Assembly (NCBI GenBank): GCA_002398365.1 | Contig: DGYK01000009.1 | Coordinates: 1 to 39,853, forward strand | From: Flammeovirgaceae bacterium UBA5008 | GTDB lineage: Bacteria > Bacteroidota > Bacteroidia > Cytophagales > Cyclobacteriaceae | DNA length: 39,853 nt | Direction: 5' to 3' | In this document: positions 25,213-34,137 of the stretch, piece after piece | Layout of the letters: each line of letters opens with the position of its first letter | How positions within the stretch are numbered: position 1 is the stretch's first letter | Made by a program: the position numbers and the translations under genes | The notes under the pieces: model-generated | Seen by the model: only the letters and a program-made list of their open reading frames with translations | Database searches by the model: none | Told to the model about the DNA's origin: nothing

Positions 25213-26043
25213 CTACTTTTTTAATCGTTGTTCCGTTTCAACTAACTCGCGTTCTCTTTTTATCTCCTGAACCAATTGTTTTTCGGTAGGAAGATACGTT
25301 TTGTACTTCGAAGCAAAAACCTGTTTGCTTTCGCTTAGCAAACTATACTTCACGATGGTTTTATTTTTCTCTGAACATAAAATTAAACCAATCGTTGGGT
25401 TGTCTCCTTTCTGCTTTACCTGATCCTCAAAATAGCGAACATACATGTCCATCTGTCCGATATCCTGATGGGTAAGTTCACCAACTTTTAAGTCAATCAC
25501 TACAAAACACTTCAAAATGTAGTTGTAAAATACTAAATCTGCATAGAAATGTTTGCGTGCATCAACGGTTAGTCGGTATTGCCTTGCCACAAAACAAAAT
25601 CCTTTGCCAAGCTCCAATAAGAAATCTTGTAACTTATCAATGATGGCTTGTTCCAAATCATGCTCATAGAAATCAGCTTTTGACTTCAGATCCAAAAATT
25701 CCAAGACATAGGGATCTTTAATAATATCGCTTGCTAGTGTCTTTTCCTTTTTGCTATCCGCCTCTTTTTTTATCAATCCTCTCTTTCTGACTGGCGTGAG
25801 CATCATTCTTTCGAAATACAAACTATTAATTTGGCGTTCAAGCGTTCGGGTACTCCAATTTCCATCAATAGATTCTTGTAAATAAAAATCCTTTGCATCT
25901 TCTCGTTCTACTTTGAGCAATAGACGGTAATGAGTCCAGGACAATTCAGGACGCAGTGCGTCCTGAATTGGAAATGAGGAATAAAAGCCTCTCATGTGCC
26001 TTAAATTACTTTCATCAAAACCTTTACCATATTCATTATTCAT
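25213..26043 (-). CDS. YhcG/DUF1016 PDDEXK nuclease, C-terminal part of a split gene
   Basis: 276 residues beginning at ATG 26043, which overlaps the end of the N-terminal part by 8 bp. The start MNNEYGKGFDESNLRHMRGFY continues the DUF1016 helical region, which in relatives reads 'LTNEYGKGFDESNLR' without a break. The nuclease domain (about 110-270) has the PD-(D/E)xK pattern: 'YADLVFYN' followed by 'CFVVIDLKVGELTHQDIGQMDMYV'. The C-terminal tail is charged (RERELVETEQRLKK). YhcG proteins are DNA nucleases tied to defence or recombination. The reading frame was broken by a 7-bp duplication (26031-26044). This half may be dead, or may be made by reinitiation because its ATG overlaps the upstream stop. 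Confidence 0.85.
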   Translation of the reverse strand: MNNEYGKGFDESNLRHMRGFYSSFPIQDALRPELSWTHYRLLLKVEREDAKDFYLQESIDGNWSTRTLERQINSLYFERMMLTPVRKRGLIKKEADSKKEKTLASDIIKDPYVLEFLDLKSKADFYEHDLEQAIIDKLQDFLLELGKGFCFVARQYRLTVDARKHFYADLVFYNYILKCFVVIDLKVGELTHQDIGQMDMYVRYFEDQVKQKGDNPTIGLILCSEKNKTIVKYSLLSESKQVFASKYKTYLPTEKQLVQEIKRERELVETEQRLKK

Positions 26044-26044
26044 T
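26031..26044. repeat. 7-bp tandem duplication that splits the YhcG gene
   Basis: ATTCATT (26031-26037) is directly followed by ATTCATT (26038-26044). Removing one copy restores a continuous minus-strand frame, ..Q-L-T-N-E-Y-G-K-G-F.., as in intact family members. It is both the break point and the site of the downstream ATG. Confidence 0.85.
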
Positions 26045-26266
26045 GGTTAACTGCTCTGACAATTCTTTAAGCAAAAAGGAACCGTATTCGGCTCTTTTCT
26101 TTCCCTTTTGCTCTTCCACGACAATCAACTTTCCAATCTGCCAATAGGCTTGCACCATAGTAAAATTAGCCGTTCTATAAACTTTACTTCTGGCTTCGTC
26201 AATAATCTGACGAATACTGCTGTAGAGCGTTTGAACCTTATTTCCGGTAGCAATTTTCCGAGGCAT
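26036..26266 (-). CDS. YhcG/DUF1016 N-terminal part of a split gene
   Basis: 76 residues, MPRKIATGNKVQTLYSSIRQ to LLKELSEQLTNE, then TAA. It matches the DUF1016 N-terminal helical domain: 'I..AR..VYRTANFTMVQAYWQIGKLIVVEEQ.G..RAEYGS.LLKELS..LTNE'. The remaining domain follows at once in another frame (25213-26043). It lies 10 bp after the ROK kinase stop, with no promoter-sized gap, so it appears to be carried in the sugar operon. Whether the halves act together, act as a phase-off allele, or are a recent pseudogene cannot be told from one sequence. Confidence 0.82.
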   Translation of the reverse strand: MPRKIATGNKVQTLYSSIRQIIDEARSKVYRTANFTMVQAYWQIGKLIVVEEQKGKKRAEYGSFLLKELSEQLTNE

Positions 26267-26276
26267 TCTTCAGAAA

Positions 26277-27197
26277 TCAAACCGTCAAATAAGCTGCACC
26301 AAACACCCCGGCACTATCGCCCAGGCTTGGCTTTACAATAGGTGTATCCAACACTCCGTTGTTAAATGCATACTTCCTCACCGACTCCACTCCTTCCGAA
26401 TAGATCTCATCAATATTGCCCACACCTCCGCCAATCACAATCACATCCGGATCGATGATATTCACAATCACACTCAACGCCACGCCAAAGAAGTGTGTCA
26501 TGCGGTGAATGGTTTGCGTAGCCTGTGCATCGCCCGCTTTGTATAACTCATAAATTTCTTTGAGTCGCTTGGGTTGCCCTGAAATGCTGGCGTAATATTT
26601 TTCGAGCGATGGGCCCGAAAGTACTTTCTCCACACATCCCGATTTGCCACAATAACATGGTCCGCCTGAAGCATCTAAAAAGTTATGTCCCCATTCACCT
26701 CCAATGCCTTGCAAGCCATTCAACACTTTGCCATCCACCACTAAACCACCGCCTACACCTGTGCCCATAATCACTCCGAAGACCACATTGGCCTTCGGAA
26801 ATTTTTCTTTTACGACACCCATCTGAGCTTCGGCCAGCGCAAAACAATTCGCATCATTAGCTATGAATATTTCCATACCCAGCAATTTTTCCAAATCACT
26901 TTTCATAGGCTGAAAATTCATGCACTCTGAATTACATCCCTTCATGGTTCCCAGCTTCGGGTCTAACGTGCCGGGTGTGCAGATGCCCAACTTCGTTGTG
27001 CGATAGCCCATCTTGTCAGCCATCATATCCACTAAGGTTTTGATTTGCCCAAGAATATGCTGGTAGCCATTTTCAGCACCGGTCGGAACACGATCGCGAA
27101 ACAAGATTTCTTTCAGTCCACCGGGGCCTAATACAATTCCTTCTGCTTTTGTACCACCGAGGTCAATGCCCCACAAATAATTTTTAGAGTCGCTCAT
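26277..27197 (-). CDS. ROK family sugar kinase
   Basis: 306 residues. The phosphate-1 motif is GIDLGGTKAEGIVL (10-23), followed by 'ANDANCFALAE' with the catalytic Asp, and 'GVIMGTGVGGGLVVDGKV'. The ROK zinc motif is seen as GHNFLDASGGPCYCGKSGCVE (one His, three Cys). The C-terminal adenosine-binding part is 'DVIVIGGGVGNID'. There is no N-terminal DNA-binding domain, so it is an enzyme rather than a NagC-type regulator. A glucokinase or fructokinase role is likely for sugar released by the GH13 and GH65 enzymes. Its ATG overlaps the GH13 stop by 4 bp (translational coupling). Confidence 0.9.
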   Translation of the reverse strand: MSDSKNYLWGIDLGGTKAEGIVLGPGGLKEILFRDRVPTGAENGYQHILGQIKTLVDMMADKMGYRTTKLGICTPGTLDPKLGTMKGCNSECMNFQPMKSDLEKLLGMEIFIANDANCFALAEAQMGVVKEKFPKANVVFGVIMGTGVGGGLVVDGKVLNGLQGIGGEWGHNFLDASGGPCYCGKSGCVEKVLSGPSLEKYYASISGQPKRLKEIYELYKAGDAQATQTIHRMTHFFGVALSVIVNIIDPDVIVIGGGVGNIDEIYSEGVESVRKYAFNNGVLDTPIVKPSLGDSAGVFGAAYLTV

Positions 27198-28837
27198 AGT
27201 TTATAGATCAAGGCTTCCCACGCACGCAGTTTTTCCGAGGTACCGGGATAGTTGCCGATGACTCTTTTTCCAGTGAGCGGGATAGGAAAGTTAAGATTCT
27301 CTTCAGAAAAATTCAGCATCACCAGAAATTTTTCTTTTCCCTCCTGACGATAGTAGGCAAACAACCGATCAGGTGTGTCCGTCAGCATCGTATAGCTTCC
27401 ATAGGTGAGCGCGTGATTTTTCTTCTTTAGTTGAGCCATTTCTTTAAAGTAATTCAAGATGGAATCGGGCGTCTGCTCTTGCTGCTGCACGTTGATTCTA
27501 TCTTTATTAGAATGGATTGGCATCCAAGGAATTCCGGTCGTAAATCCGGCCTTCTCCGCCTCCGTCCATTGCATAGGAGTGCGCGCATTATCGCGACCTG
27601 AATAATTCGCGCGCTGGATAAACTCGGCTTCGCTCATACCAAGTTTATTGGCTTCACGCCAGCCATTCTGTGTTTCAATGTCTTTGGATTCAGTTACGGA
27701 ACGCAACGTAGTATTGGTCATACCAATCTCATCGCCTTGATAAATGAAGGTGGTGCCACGCATCGATAGCAGCAACGTAATCAACAATTTCGATGATTTC
27801 TCCCAATGCTCGCGATCATTGCCCCAACGGGAAACCATGCGCGCAAAATCGTGGTTGCCGAGGAATATGCTACCCCAACCTTTCGCGGCAAACGCGTCAT
27901 CCCACGTTTTGAAGACTTTTTTAAAATCATTCATCGTCCATGGAATCGGGTCGAAGCGACCACCTGAACCTTGATCCATAAACATGTGCCCAAAGTGAAA
28001 AATCATATTGAGCCCTTCCTTTTCATCCAGATAATCGAGCGCATTGAATGGTGTAATACCGGGGCCTTCGCCTACGGTCATCACCTGTGGATAATGAACC
28101 AAAACGTTTCGCTTCGTCTCGGCTATAAATTCGCGCAAACGAGGGCCATTGGAATAATACTTGCGAATGGTTTCGTTGAAGTCGTTTGTATCCGTGTCCG
28201 GGAAGTCGGTGCGTTTAGAAATAGCTGAGATCACATCCAGGCGCAAACCATCCACCCCTTTCTTCAACCAAAAATCCATCAGCTTAAAAATTTCCTGACG
28301 TAATGCCGGGCTCTCCCAATTTAAATCAGGCTGCTTTTTTGAAAAGAGATGCAGGTAATATTCGCCTGTAGTTTCATCTAGTTGCCACGCGCTGCCACCA
28401 AAGAAAGAAGGCCAGTTATTAGGCGGGTTCGAACCTTTGCCGGGGCGCCAGAAATAAAAATCGCGATAGGGATTGGTAGTTGATTTTTTTGATTCCTGAA
28501 ACCAGGGGTGCTCATCGGAAGAGTGATTGAGCACCAAATCCATAATAAGTTTTAATCCACGTTGATGAAGCCCGTGCAGTAATTCATCAAAGTCTTCCAT
28601 CGTGCCAAACTCAGGTTGAATGGAATAATAATCGCTGATGTCGTAGCCGCCATCATCATTGGGCGATTTGAAAATCGGATTCAACCAAACGGCATCAATA
28701 CCGAGTGATTGAATATAATCCAGTTGTTGAATGATGCCGCGCAAGTCGCCAACACCATCGGCATTGCTGTCTTTAAAACTGCGCGGATAAATTTGATAAA
28801 CGATGGCTTCTTTCCACCAGCTTTTTGCTGAATCCAT
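27194..28837 (-). CDS. GH13 alpha-glucosidase (oligo-1,6-glucosidase/trehalulase type)
   Basis: 547 residues with no signal peptide, so cytoplasmic. It starts MDSAKSWWKEAIVYQIYPRSF, typical of the alpha-glucosidase branch of GH13. The four conserved regions are visible: DLVLNHSSDEHPWF (about 99-112), GLRLDVISA with the nucleophile Asp (near 199), TVGEGPG with the acid Glu (about 255), and FLGNHDFAR with the third Asp (about 328). The C-terminal beta domain includes 'RLFAYYRQEGKEKFLVMLNFS'. It hydrolyses short alpha-glucosides to glucose. It precedes the ROK kinase (4-bp overlap) and follows DUF3179 by 17 bp. Exact linkage preference is not resolved. Confidence 0.93.
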   Translation of the reverse strand: MDSAKSWWKEAIVYQIYPRSFKDSNADGVGDLRGIIQQLDYIQSLGIDAVWLNPIFKSPNDDGGYDISDYYSIQPEFGTMEDFDELLHGLHQRGLKLIMDLVLNHSSDEHPWFQESKKSTTNPYRDFYFWRPGKGSNPPNNWPSFFGGSAWQLDETTGEYYLHLFSKKQPDLNWESPALRQEIFKLMDFWLKKGVDGLRLDVISAISKRTDFPDTDTNDFNETIRKYYSNGPRLREFIAETKRNVLVHYPQVMTVGEGPGITPFNALDYLDEKEGLNMIFHFGHMFMDQGSGGRFDPIPWTMNDFKKVFKTWDDAFAAKGWGSIFLGNHDFARMVSRWGNDREHWEKSSKLLITLLLSMRGTTFIYQGDEIGMTNTTLRSVTESKDIETQNGWREANKLGMSEAEFIQRANYSGRDNARTPMQWTEAEKAGFTTGIPWMPIHSNKDRINVQQQEQTPDSILNYFKEMAQLKKKNHALTYGSYTMLTDTPDRLFAYYRQEGKEKFLVMLNFSEENLNFPIPLTGKRVIGNYPGTSEKLRAWEALIYKL

Positions 28838-28854
28838 TGCGATAAATATTCAGT

Positions 28855-30048
28855 CTATAATTTCTTAGGTTGATATTGCTCTGTATTCGGATGAAATGTT
28901 TTCCACGAATGCCAAAATTCCTGATACGATTGCACAGGCGTCAACTTCGACCCAACAAATTTCCCTTCTTCGCATTCGCCTTTCCAATTCCACCGTGAGC
29001 CATATTTTGTGTCGGTCAGTTTCAAACTATCGGACACCTGAAATTGAAGGGTATCACTTTGCACTACGGTCAACCACACATGAAATGTAGCTGAATCTTT
29101 TTCCATTGCCACCACAATTGGTTTACCCGCAATCTGGTCATTGATTGCTTTCGCTGCTGTCAACTCATTCCAATCATACGCTTTGGCAAACAAGCCCATC
29201 GGCACCCCCACTACCCATGATTTATCTTTCCACGAAAGTGAATCTCTTCCTTCCAATCGTCCTTTCATTTTCCCTTCATCGTATTTTTCCAACACTTCAT
29301 AGCGATCTTTAAACTTCGGATCAGGTTGTAGAATTGTAGAATTGGGATAGCGATCGAGCCAAGCACGCAATGTCATTTGCTCCGAAGGAATTTCGTTCAA
29401 CTTTTTTCCTTTGCTGGGTCCGGTAATCGCTTCGCCACTCACCTGCCTCCACCAACTGTGTGTGGACGCATCTTCAAACATCGCATTGTAATGATCCATG
29501 CCTACTAAGCGAAACGTCTCCGGGTTGCCATCCACTTCAGGACTAAATACTCGTCCGGTACGACATACGGTACAGTACGTGACCATCAATGATTTACCTG
29601 CCAGTGTATCTCGCACCTGATGGTGATAGCCTATGACTTCAATAGGATAGGCTTTTGCTTTTCCATCTAAGACCACACCAATGACTAATTGCTGATCGCT
29701 CACTTTGTTGTCCTTGGCAGGTAACAAAACAACAGACTCCGGTTGATAAAACATTTTATCTGCCAGAAATCGGAAATTAAAAGCATACACTACAATAACC
29801 CAGAAACCGAGTAGCGCAGCTACCGTCCACTTGAGGTAAGGATTGGTACCCACAATGTATGTAAAGGCAGGATAGGCAATCAGCGCAATGCCAATCACAC
29901 GAAAAACCCAAATGTATTGATGTAAAAAATACGCCACATCGATCATCTCTTCCACCTGACTTCCCGGAAACGGCATGATATAATACACCCGGGCAATCTC
30001 GCTTGCAATTAGTAAGACAATCCCGACTAAGAATAAAAGAACCTTCAT
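28855..30048 (-). CDS. DUF3179 domain membrane protein
   Basis: 397 residues. The N-terminus has three hydrophobic segments (about 2-20, 44-66, 74-95), then a soluble DUF3179 domain (about 110-390), probably outside the cytoplasmic membrane. Diagnostic runs are 'VIGVVLDGKAKAYPIEVIGYHHQVRDTLAGK', 'MVTYCTVCRTGRVF' (156-169) and 'WWRQVSGEAITGPSKGKKL'. The CxxC in TYCTVC is conserved in the family. The family has no well-established biochemical role that I can state. It lies 6 bp after glpD and 17 bp before the GH13 gene, so it is co-transcribed with them. Family call is firm, function unknown. Confidence 0.9.
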   Translation of the reverse strand: MKVLLFLVGIVLLIASEIARVYYIMPFPGSQVEEMIDVAYFLHQYIWVFRVIGIALIAYPAFTYIVGTNPYLKWTVAALLGFWVIVVYAFNFRFLADKMFYQPESVVLLPAKDNKVSDQQLVIGVVLDGKAKAYPIEVIGYHHQVRDTLAGKSLMVTYCTVCRTGRVFSPEVDGNPETFRLVGMDHYNAMFEDASTHSWWRQVSGEAITGPSKGKKLNEIPSEQMTLRAWLDRYPNSTILQPDPKFKDRYEVLEKYDEGKMKGRLEGRDSLSWKDKSWVVGVPMGLFAKAYDWNELTAAKAINDQIAGKPIVVAMEKDSATFHVWLTVVQSDTLQFQVSDSLKLTDTKYGSRWNWKGECEEGKFVGSKLTPVQSYQEFWHSWKTFHPNTEQYQPKKL

Positions 30049-30054
30049 ATAATT

Positions 30055-31710
30055 TTATGGTTGTTTAAAATGTGTACTATTAGAAATAAGAAGCTCCAGG
30101 GCAGCGGCTTCGGACTGTCTTTTGTCTGCACTCCAATTAAGTTGTTTGCTGAATTCTTGTATTAGAATTTCTTTGTATTTATTCAAGCGCGGCATATTGA
30201 AGTATAACATGCCGGATCTGCGTACGACAAAATCTGCTACTGCGGTAGTGATTTCATACTGGATACAAAACCCTATTTCGGCACGAAGTAAATCAGCTCC
30301 GGCATCGCCTGTTTGGTGAGATTGCAGATAGGATAAGATCGAGTCGCTTTGCTTTCCGTAAGTACCTACCAAATAAGCCGCTTCATTTTCTAATCCGAAC
30401 GGCTTCAGTTTGCTAGCTACTTCAACGATGTAATTTCGAACAGCCTGGTAATTGGCAAAATCGCTGCCCACAAATGGCGTGGTGGCTGTTTTGCATTTCG
30501 CTTGGCGATCTTCAAAATGCGTTTCAAAAACCAGATCCACAATACGTTCGGCCATTTTACGATAGCCAGTAAGTTTACCACCCGCAATTGAAATGAGTCC
30601 CGAAGGCGAAACGAAGATTTCATCTTTCCGCGAAAGTTCCGATGCCGACTTCCCTTCTTCATGAATCAATGGTCGCAATCCAGCCCAACTTGATTCGATA
30701 TCAGCAACTGTCAATATTGACTGCGGAAAAGTGCGATTGACTGCATTTACCAGATAGTTTGCATCTTCATGGGTGGCATGCACTTCATCTTTGCTTCCAT
30801 CATAATTCGTGTCCGTAGTACCGATGTAAGTTGTCCTTCCTCGAGGAATTGCGAAAATCATTCGACCATCTTCTACATCAAAATAAATGGCTTGTTGAAT
30901 AGGAAACTTTTCTTTGCTTACCACCAAATGTACCCCCTTGGTCAGGTGCAGTCGCTTTCCTTTCTTAGACTGATCCAACTCGCGCAATTCATCTACCCAT
31001 GGGCCGGCAGCATTGACGATAGCTTTGCCCGAAAGAGAAAACTGTAATTGACGGATCTCATCCCATACCTCCACACCAACGATCTTTTCAGCGTCATATC
31101 TTAGTTTGGTCACTTTACAGTAACTCAAAGGCTTGGCACCAAAATGGAAGGCAGATTTAATAATCTCAATGGTCAGCCGGGCATCGTCCGTTCGGTATTC
31201 TGCGTAGATGGCACCCCCATTTACATCATCCGGATTCAGTAAGGGCTCCTGCCGAAGGGTTTGTTTGCGAGTAAGCATTTTTCGCTGATCAGCCACTAAA
31301 ACACCGGCCAGCCAATCATAAATTTTCAGGCCAATAGAAGTTAGCCAATAGCCTAATCCCCGCTTTTCGTAAAGCGGCAATAACATCTTTTCCGGAATTA
31401 CTAAGTGGGGAGCCAGCTTGTGCACAATAGCCCGCTCACTTCCCACTTCTTTTACCAACCCAAATTCCAATTGTTTGAGATAGCGGAGACCACCATGAAT
31501 TAATTTGGTTGATCGGCTGCTGGTGCCATAGGCAAAATCATCTTTTTCTACTAAAACCACCTTCAATCCGCGCAAAGCTGCATCGAGTGCAATGCCTGCT
31601 CCGGTAATACCTCCACCGATAACAATCAAGTCAAAAGATTCATTTTTGGCTTGTTTTATTAGGTCTTGTCGGACTGCAAATGAAAACGGTTTAGCCATGG
31701 GATGGTCCAT
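30055..31710 (-). CDS. glpD: FAD-dependent glycerol-3-phosphate dehydrogenase
   Basis: 551 residues from ATG 31710; an ATG four codons in (31698) is an alternative. The FAD-binding loop VIGGGITGAGIALDAALRG is at 30-48, followed by 'VEKDDFAYGTSSRSTKLIHGGLRYL', a signature of GlpD. Further motifs are 'GRTTYIGTTDTNYDG' and 'ISIAGGKLTGYRKMAERIVD'. The C-terminal DUF-type helical domain is present. It is a peripheral inner-membrane enzyme that oxidises sn-glycerol 3-phosphate to dihydroxyacetone phosphate and passes electrons to quinone. It is the first gene of the long minus-strand run and is divergent from terC (about 110 bp between starts). Confidence 0.94.
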   Translation of the reverse strand: MDHPMAKPFSFAVRQDLIKQAKNESFDLIVIGGGITGAGIALDAALRGLKVVLVEKDDFAYGTSSRSTKLIHGGLRYLKQLEFGLVKEVGSERAIVHKLAPHLVIPEKMLLPLYEKRGLGYWLTSIGLKIYDWLAGVLVADQRKMLTRKQTLRQEPLLNPDDVNGGAIYAEYRTDDARLTIEIIKSAFHFGAKPLSYCKVTKLRYDAEKIVGVEVWDEIRQLQFSLSGKAIVNAAGPWVDELRELDQSKKGKRLHLTKGVHLVVSKEKFPIQQAIYFDVEDGRMIFAIPRGRTTYIGTTDTNYDGSKDEVHATHEDANYLVNAVNRTFPQSILTVADIESSWAGLRPLIHEEGKSASELSRKDEIFVSPSGLISIAGGKLTGYRKMAERIVDLVFETHFEDRQAKCKTATTPFVGSDFANYQAVRNYIVEVASKLKPFGLENEAAYLVGTYGKQSDSILSYLQSHQTGDAGADLLRAEIGFCIQYEITTAVADFVVRRSGMLYFNMPRLNKYKEILIQEFSKQLNWSADKRQSEAAALELLISNSTHFKQP

Positions 31711-31821
31711 AATAAAAATCTTATCAAAAATGGTTTAAAACTGTGATTTTCTTTTGCTTAATGCCTGTTTTTTTAATTCAACTCTTTGCTTAATTTGGCT
31801 CAAATTTCAAATCCTGTCTGC

Positions 31822-32655
31822 ATGGAAATTTTTCTTAAAGCCGATACTTGGCTTGCTCTTCTAACCCTTTGTTTTTTAGAGATCGTATTAGGTATCGACA
31901 ACATCATTTTCATATCAATTGTCTCCAATAAACTACCCGAAGAGATGCGCAAAAAAGCCCGAAACACGGGTTTATTCCTTGCGATGTTCGTTCGTATTGG
32001 ATTTCTGCTTTGTATCACGTGGATTATCGGTTTCAAAGAGCCTCTTTTTGCATTGGGCGATTTTATGCCCGATTGGCTTATTAATTTCTTTGGATTCCAT
32101 GCCGACCATACTTTTAGTGGTCGTGATTTGATTCTTTGTTTTGGAGGTTTCTTCCTAATCGCGAAAAGCACCATGGAAATTAATCACGAAATGGAAGGTG
32201 ATGACGATGAAGAAGGTGGAGCAAAAAAAGCGGCTGTTACATTTACCGCTACTATCGTTCAAATCATTTTATTAGACATCATTTTCTCCTTCGATTCTAT
32301 ATTGACTGCGGTGGGAATTGTGCCTCCCGAACAAGTATTAATCATGATCATTGCTGTTATGGTTTCCATTTTGGTAATGATGTTCTTCTCTGGTGCCATC
32401 AGCGATTTCATCCGCAATCACCCTTCCATGGAGGTATTGGCGCTTGGTTTCTTAATTCTGATTGGATTCACCTTGGTGTTGGAAGGTTTCCACAACGAAA
32501 TCCCAAAAGGATATATTTACTTCGCAGTAGCATTCTCTTTGTTGATTGAGTTTACTAACATCCGTGTAAAGAAAAAGAGAAATGCAAAGAAGCCTGTAAA
32601 ACTGCATAAGTCTTTCAGCGACAAAGAAATCGAGGACGCGATTAGAAAAGAATAA
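31822..32655 (+). CDS. TerC family integral membrane protein
   Basis: 277 residues from ATG 31822 (MEIFLKADTWLALLTL). A TTG twelve codons upstream is a weaker start. About seven hydrophobic segments are visible. The TerC signatures are 'LEIVLGIDNIIFISI' near the start and 'LLDIIFSFDSILTAVGI' in the middle, each with a conserved acidic residue in a membrane helix; an acidic loop (EMEGDDDEEGG) lies between them. The family is linked to metal-ion handling, such as manganese export or metalation of secreted proteins, and to tellurite resistance, though no ter operon is present. It begins a plus-strand set and is followed by the YfiT gene after 2 bp. Confidence 0.92.
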   Translation: MEIFLKADTWLALLTLCFLEIVLGIDNIIFISIVSNKLPEEMRKKARNTGLFLAMFVRIGFLLCITWIIGFKEPLFALGDFMPDWLINFFGFHADHTFSGRDLILCFGGFFLIAKSTMEINHEMEGDDDEEGGAKKAAVTFTATIVQIILLDIIFSFDSILTAVGIVPPEQVLIMIIAVMVSILVMMFFSGAISDFIRNHPSMEVLALGFLILIGFTLVLEGFHNEIPKGYIYFAVAFSLLIEFTNIRVKKKRNAKKPVKLHKSFSDKEIEDAIRKE

Positions 32656-32657
32656 GC

Positions 32658-33194
32658 ATGGAGCCGGTTGATCTTCGCTATCCGATTGGAAAATTTCAAG
32701 CGAAAGAAAGTTATTCCAAAGAAGAAGTAGCTCAATTCACAGAGCGGATTGAATCACTTCCTTTAAAATTGCATAGTGCCGTTGTTTCATTGAACGATGC
32801 GCAATTAGATACACCTTATCGTGATGGAGGCTGGACGGTGCGCCAAGTGATTCACCACATGGCAGATAGCCATAGCAACGCTTACATTCGAATCAAATGG
32901 ACTCTCACAGAGCCTACTCCCATCATCAAAGCGTATGATGAAAAATTGTGGGCCGAAACCCCTGAAACCACTCTACCCATTTTTATTTCACTGAATGTAT
33001 TGCAGGCGCTGCATGCAAAAATGGTGGCGCTGGCAAAATCGATTCCTCACGAAAGCCTTTCAAAAAAATTCATCCACCCTGAATCTAAAAAGGAAGTGCG
33101 CTTGGATCAACTTTTGGGAACGTATGCCTGGCATGGTGAGCATCACTTAGCGCATATCAGTTCTTTAAAAGAAAGAAAAGGCTGGCATTTGTAA
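32658..33194 (+). CDS. YfiT/BstA-type bacillithiol transferase (DinB fold)
   Basis: 178 residues. It starts MEPVDLRYPIGKFQ, matching the 'LRYPIGKF' opening of the YfiT family. It is a four-helix DinB/DUF664-like bundle with a three-histidine metal site: H66 or H67 in VRQVIHHMADSH, and H162 and H166 in WHGEHHLAHI. Relatives are metal-dependent S-transferases that use bacillithiol for detoxification, and Bacteroidota are known to make bacillithiol. No signal peptide. It follows terC by 2 bp and precedes the YheT-type gene by 13 bp. The family is clear; the physiological substrate is unknown. Confidence 0.9.
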   Translation: MEPVDLRYPIGKFQAKESYSKEEVAQFTERIESLPLKLHSAVVSLNDAQLDTPYRDGGWTVRQVIHHMADSHSNAYIRIKWTLTEPTPIIKAYDEKLWAETPETTLPIFISLNVLQALHAKMVALAKSIPHESLSKKFIHPESKKEVRLDQLLGTYAWHGEHHLAHISSLKERKGWHL

Positions 33195-33207
33195 TTCGCT
33201 CAGTTTC

Positions 33208-34137
33208 ATGCAATCGTACGAAGCCCCTTCGTTTTTTTTCAATGCCCATATTGAAACGATTTGGCCCGCTCTTTTCCGCAAAATTCAACTTTCGCCTTAT
33301 CAACGTGAGCGTCTCACCACACCTGATGATGATTTTCTGGATTTGGATTGGCTGAAGCAAGGTTCGAATAAGCTGGTGATCATTTCGCATGGATTGGAAG
33401 GGAACAGTGAGCGGGCCTACATAAAAGGAATGGCCAAACAGTTTTTTACACATGACTATGATGTCCTTGCTTGGAATTATCGAGGTTGCAGTGGTGAAAT
33501 GAATCGACAAAAGCGATTTTATCACAGCGGGGCGACCGATGATTTGCAATGGGTAATTAATCATGCCTCTGAGAAGTACGATTCCGTCTGTCTGATTGGG
33601 TTTAGTCTGGGTGGCAACCTGACATTGAAGTATCTGGGAGAAGGAAAAGTGAATCCGTTAGTCAAGAAGGCAGTTGTGTTTTCCGTTCCGTTGGAATTAC
33701 ACACCAGTTGTCTCGAAATATTGAAACCTTCGAACTGGATGTATCACCACCGTTTTTTAAAAAGTCTGAAGGCCAAAGTAGTAGCCAAAGCGAGTCAGCG
33801 TACTGACTTGGACATTCGCCCATTGAATCAGATCAAAACCCTGATCGAGTTTGACGATCATTTAACCGCTCCGATTCATGGTTTTGAAAATGCCATAGAC
33901 TATTACAAAAAGTGCAGTTCACTTTATTTTCTCTCAGGCATTCACACGCCCACACTCATCGTCAACGCAAAAAATGATCCGTTTCTAAGCAATGATTGCT
34001 ACCCTGAATTACCCGAAGCTTCGAGTGTAAAGTTGGAAACACCTGCCCGAGGTGGACATGTGGGTTTCGCTCAGTTCGGGCAAAATGGACTATATTGGTC
34101 GGAATTAAGAGCCTTCGACTTTATAAATCATGATTGA
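33208..34137 (+). CDS. YheT-type alpha/beta hydrolase
   Basis: 309 residues with no signal peptide. It shows the YheT/ABHD1-3 pattern: 'FFFNAHIETIWPALFR', 'ISHGLEGNSERAYIKGMA', 'DVLAWNYRGCSGEMNR', the nucleophile elbow GFSLGGN with Ser near 133, the acid Asp in NAKNDPF (about 256) and the His in RGGHVGF (about 284). All three triad members are present. Family members act as esterases or lipases on small or lipid esters; the substrate here is unknown. The last 8 bp overlap the start of the SRAP-like gene, so the two are probably translated together. Confidence 0.9.
   Translation: MQSYEAPSFFFNAHIETIWPALFRKIQLSPYQRERLTTPDDDFLDLDWLKQGSNKLVIISHGLEGNSERAYIKGMAKQFFTHDYDVLAWNYRGCSGEMNRQKRFYHSGATDDLQWVINHASEKYDSVCLIGFSLGGNLTLKYLGEGKVNPLVKKAVVFSVPLELHTSCLEILKPSNWMYHHRFLKSLKAKVVAKASQRTDLDIRPLNQIKTLIEFDDHLTAPIHGFENAIDYYKKCSSLYFLSGIHTPTLIVNAKNDPFLSNDCYPELPEASSVKLETPARGGHVGFAQFGQNGLYWSELRAFDFINHD

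Noticed and set aside
31786..31821. TTG start extending TerC by 12 residues
   Set aside because: The ATG at 31822 begins directly before the first membrane segment as in relatives; the extension has no family look.
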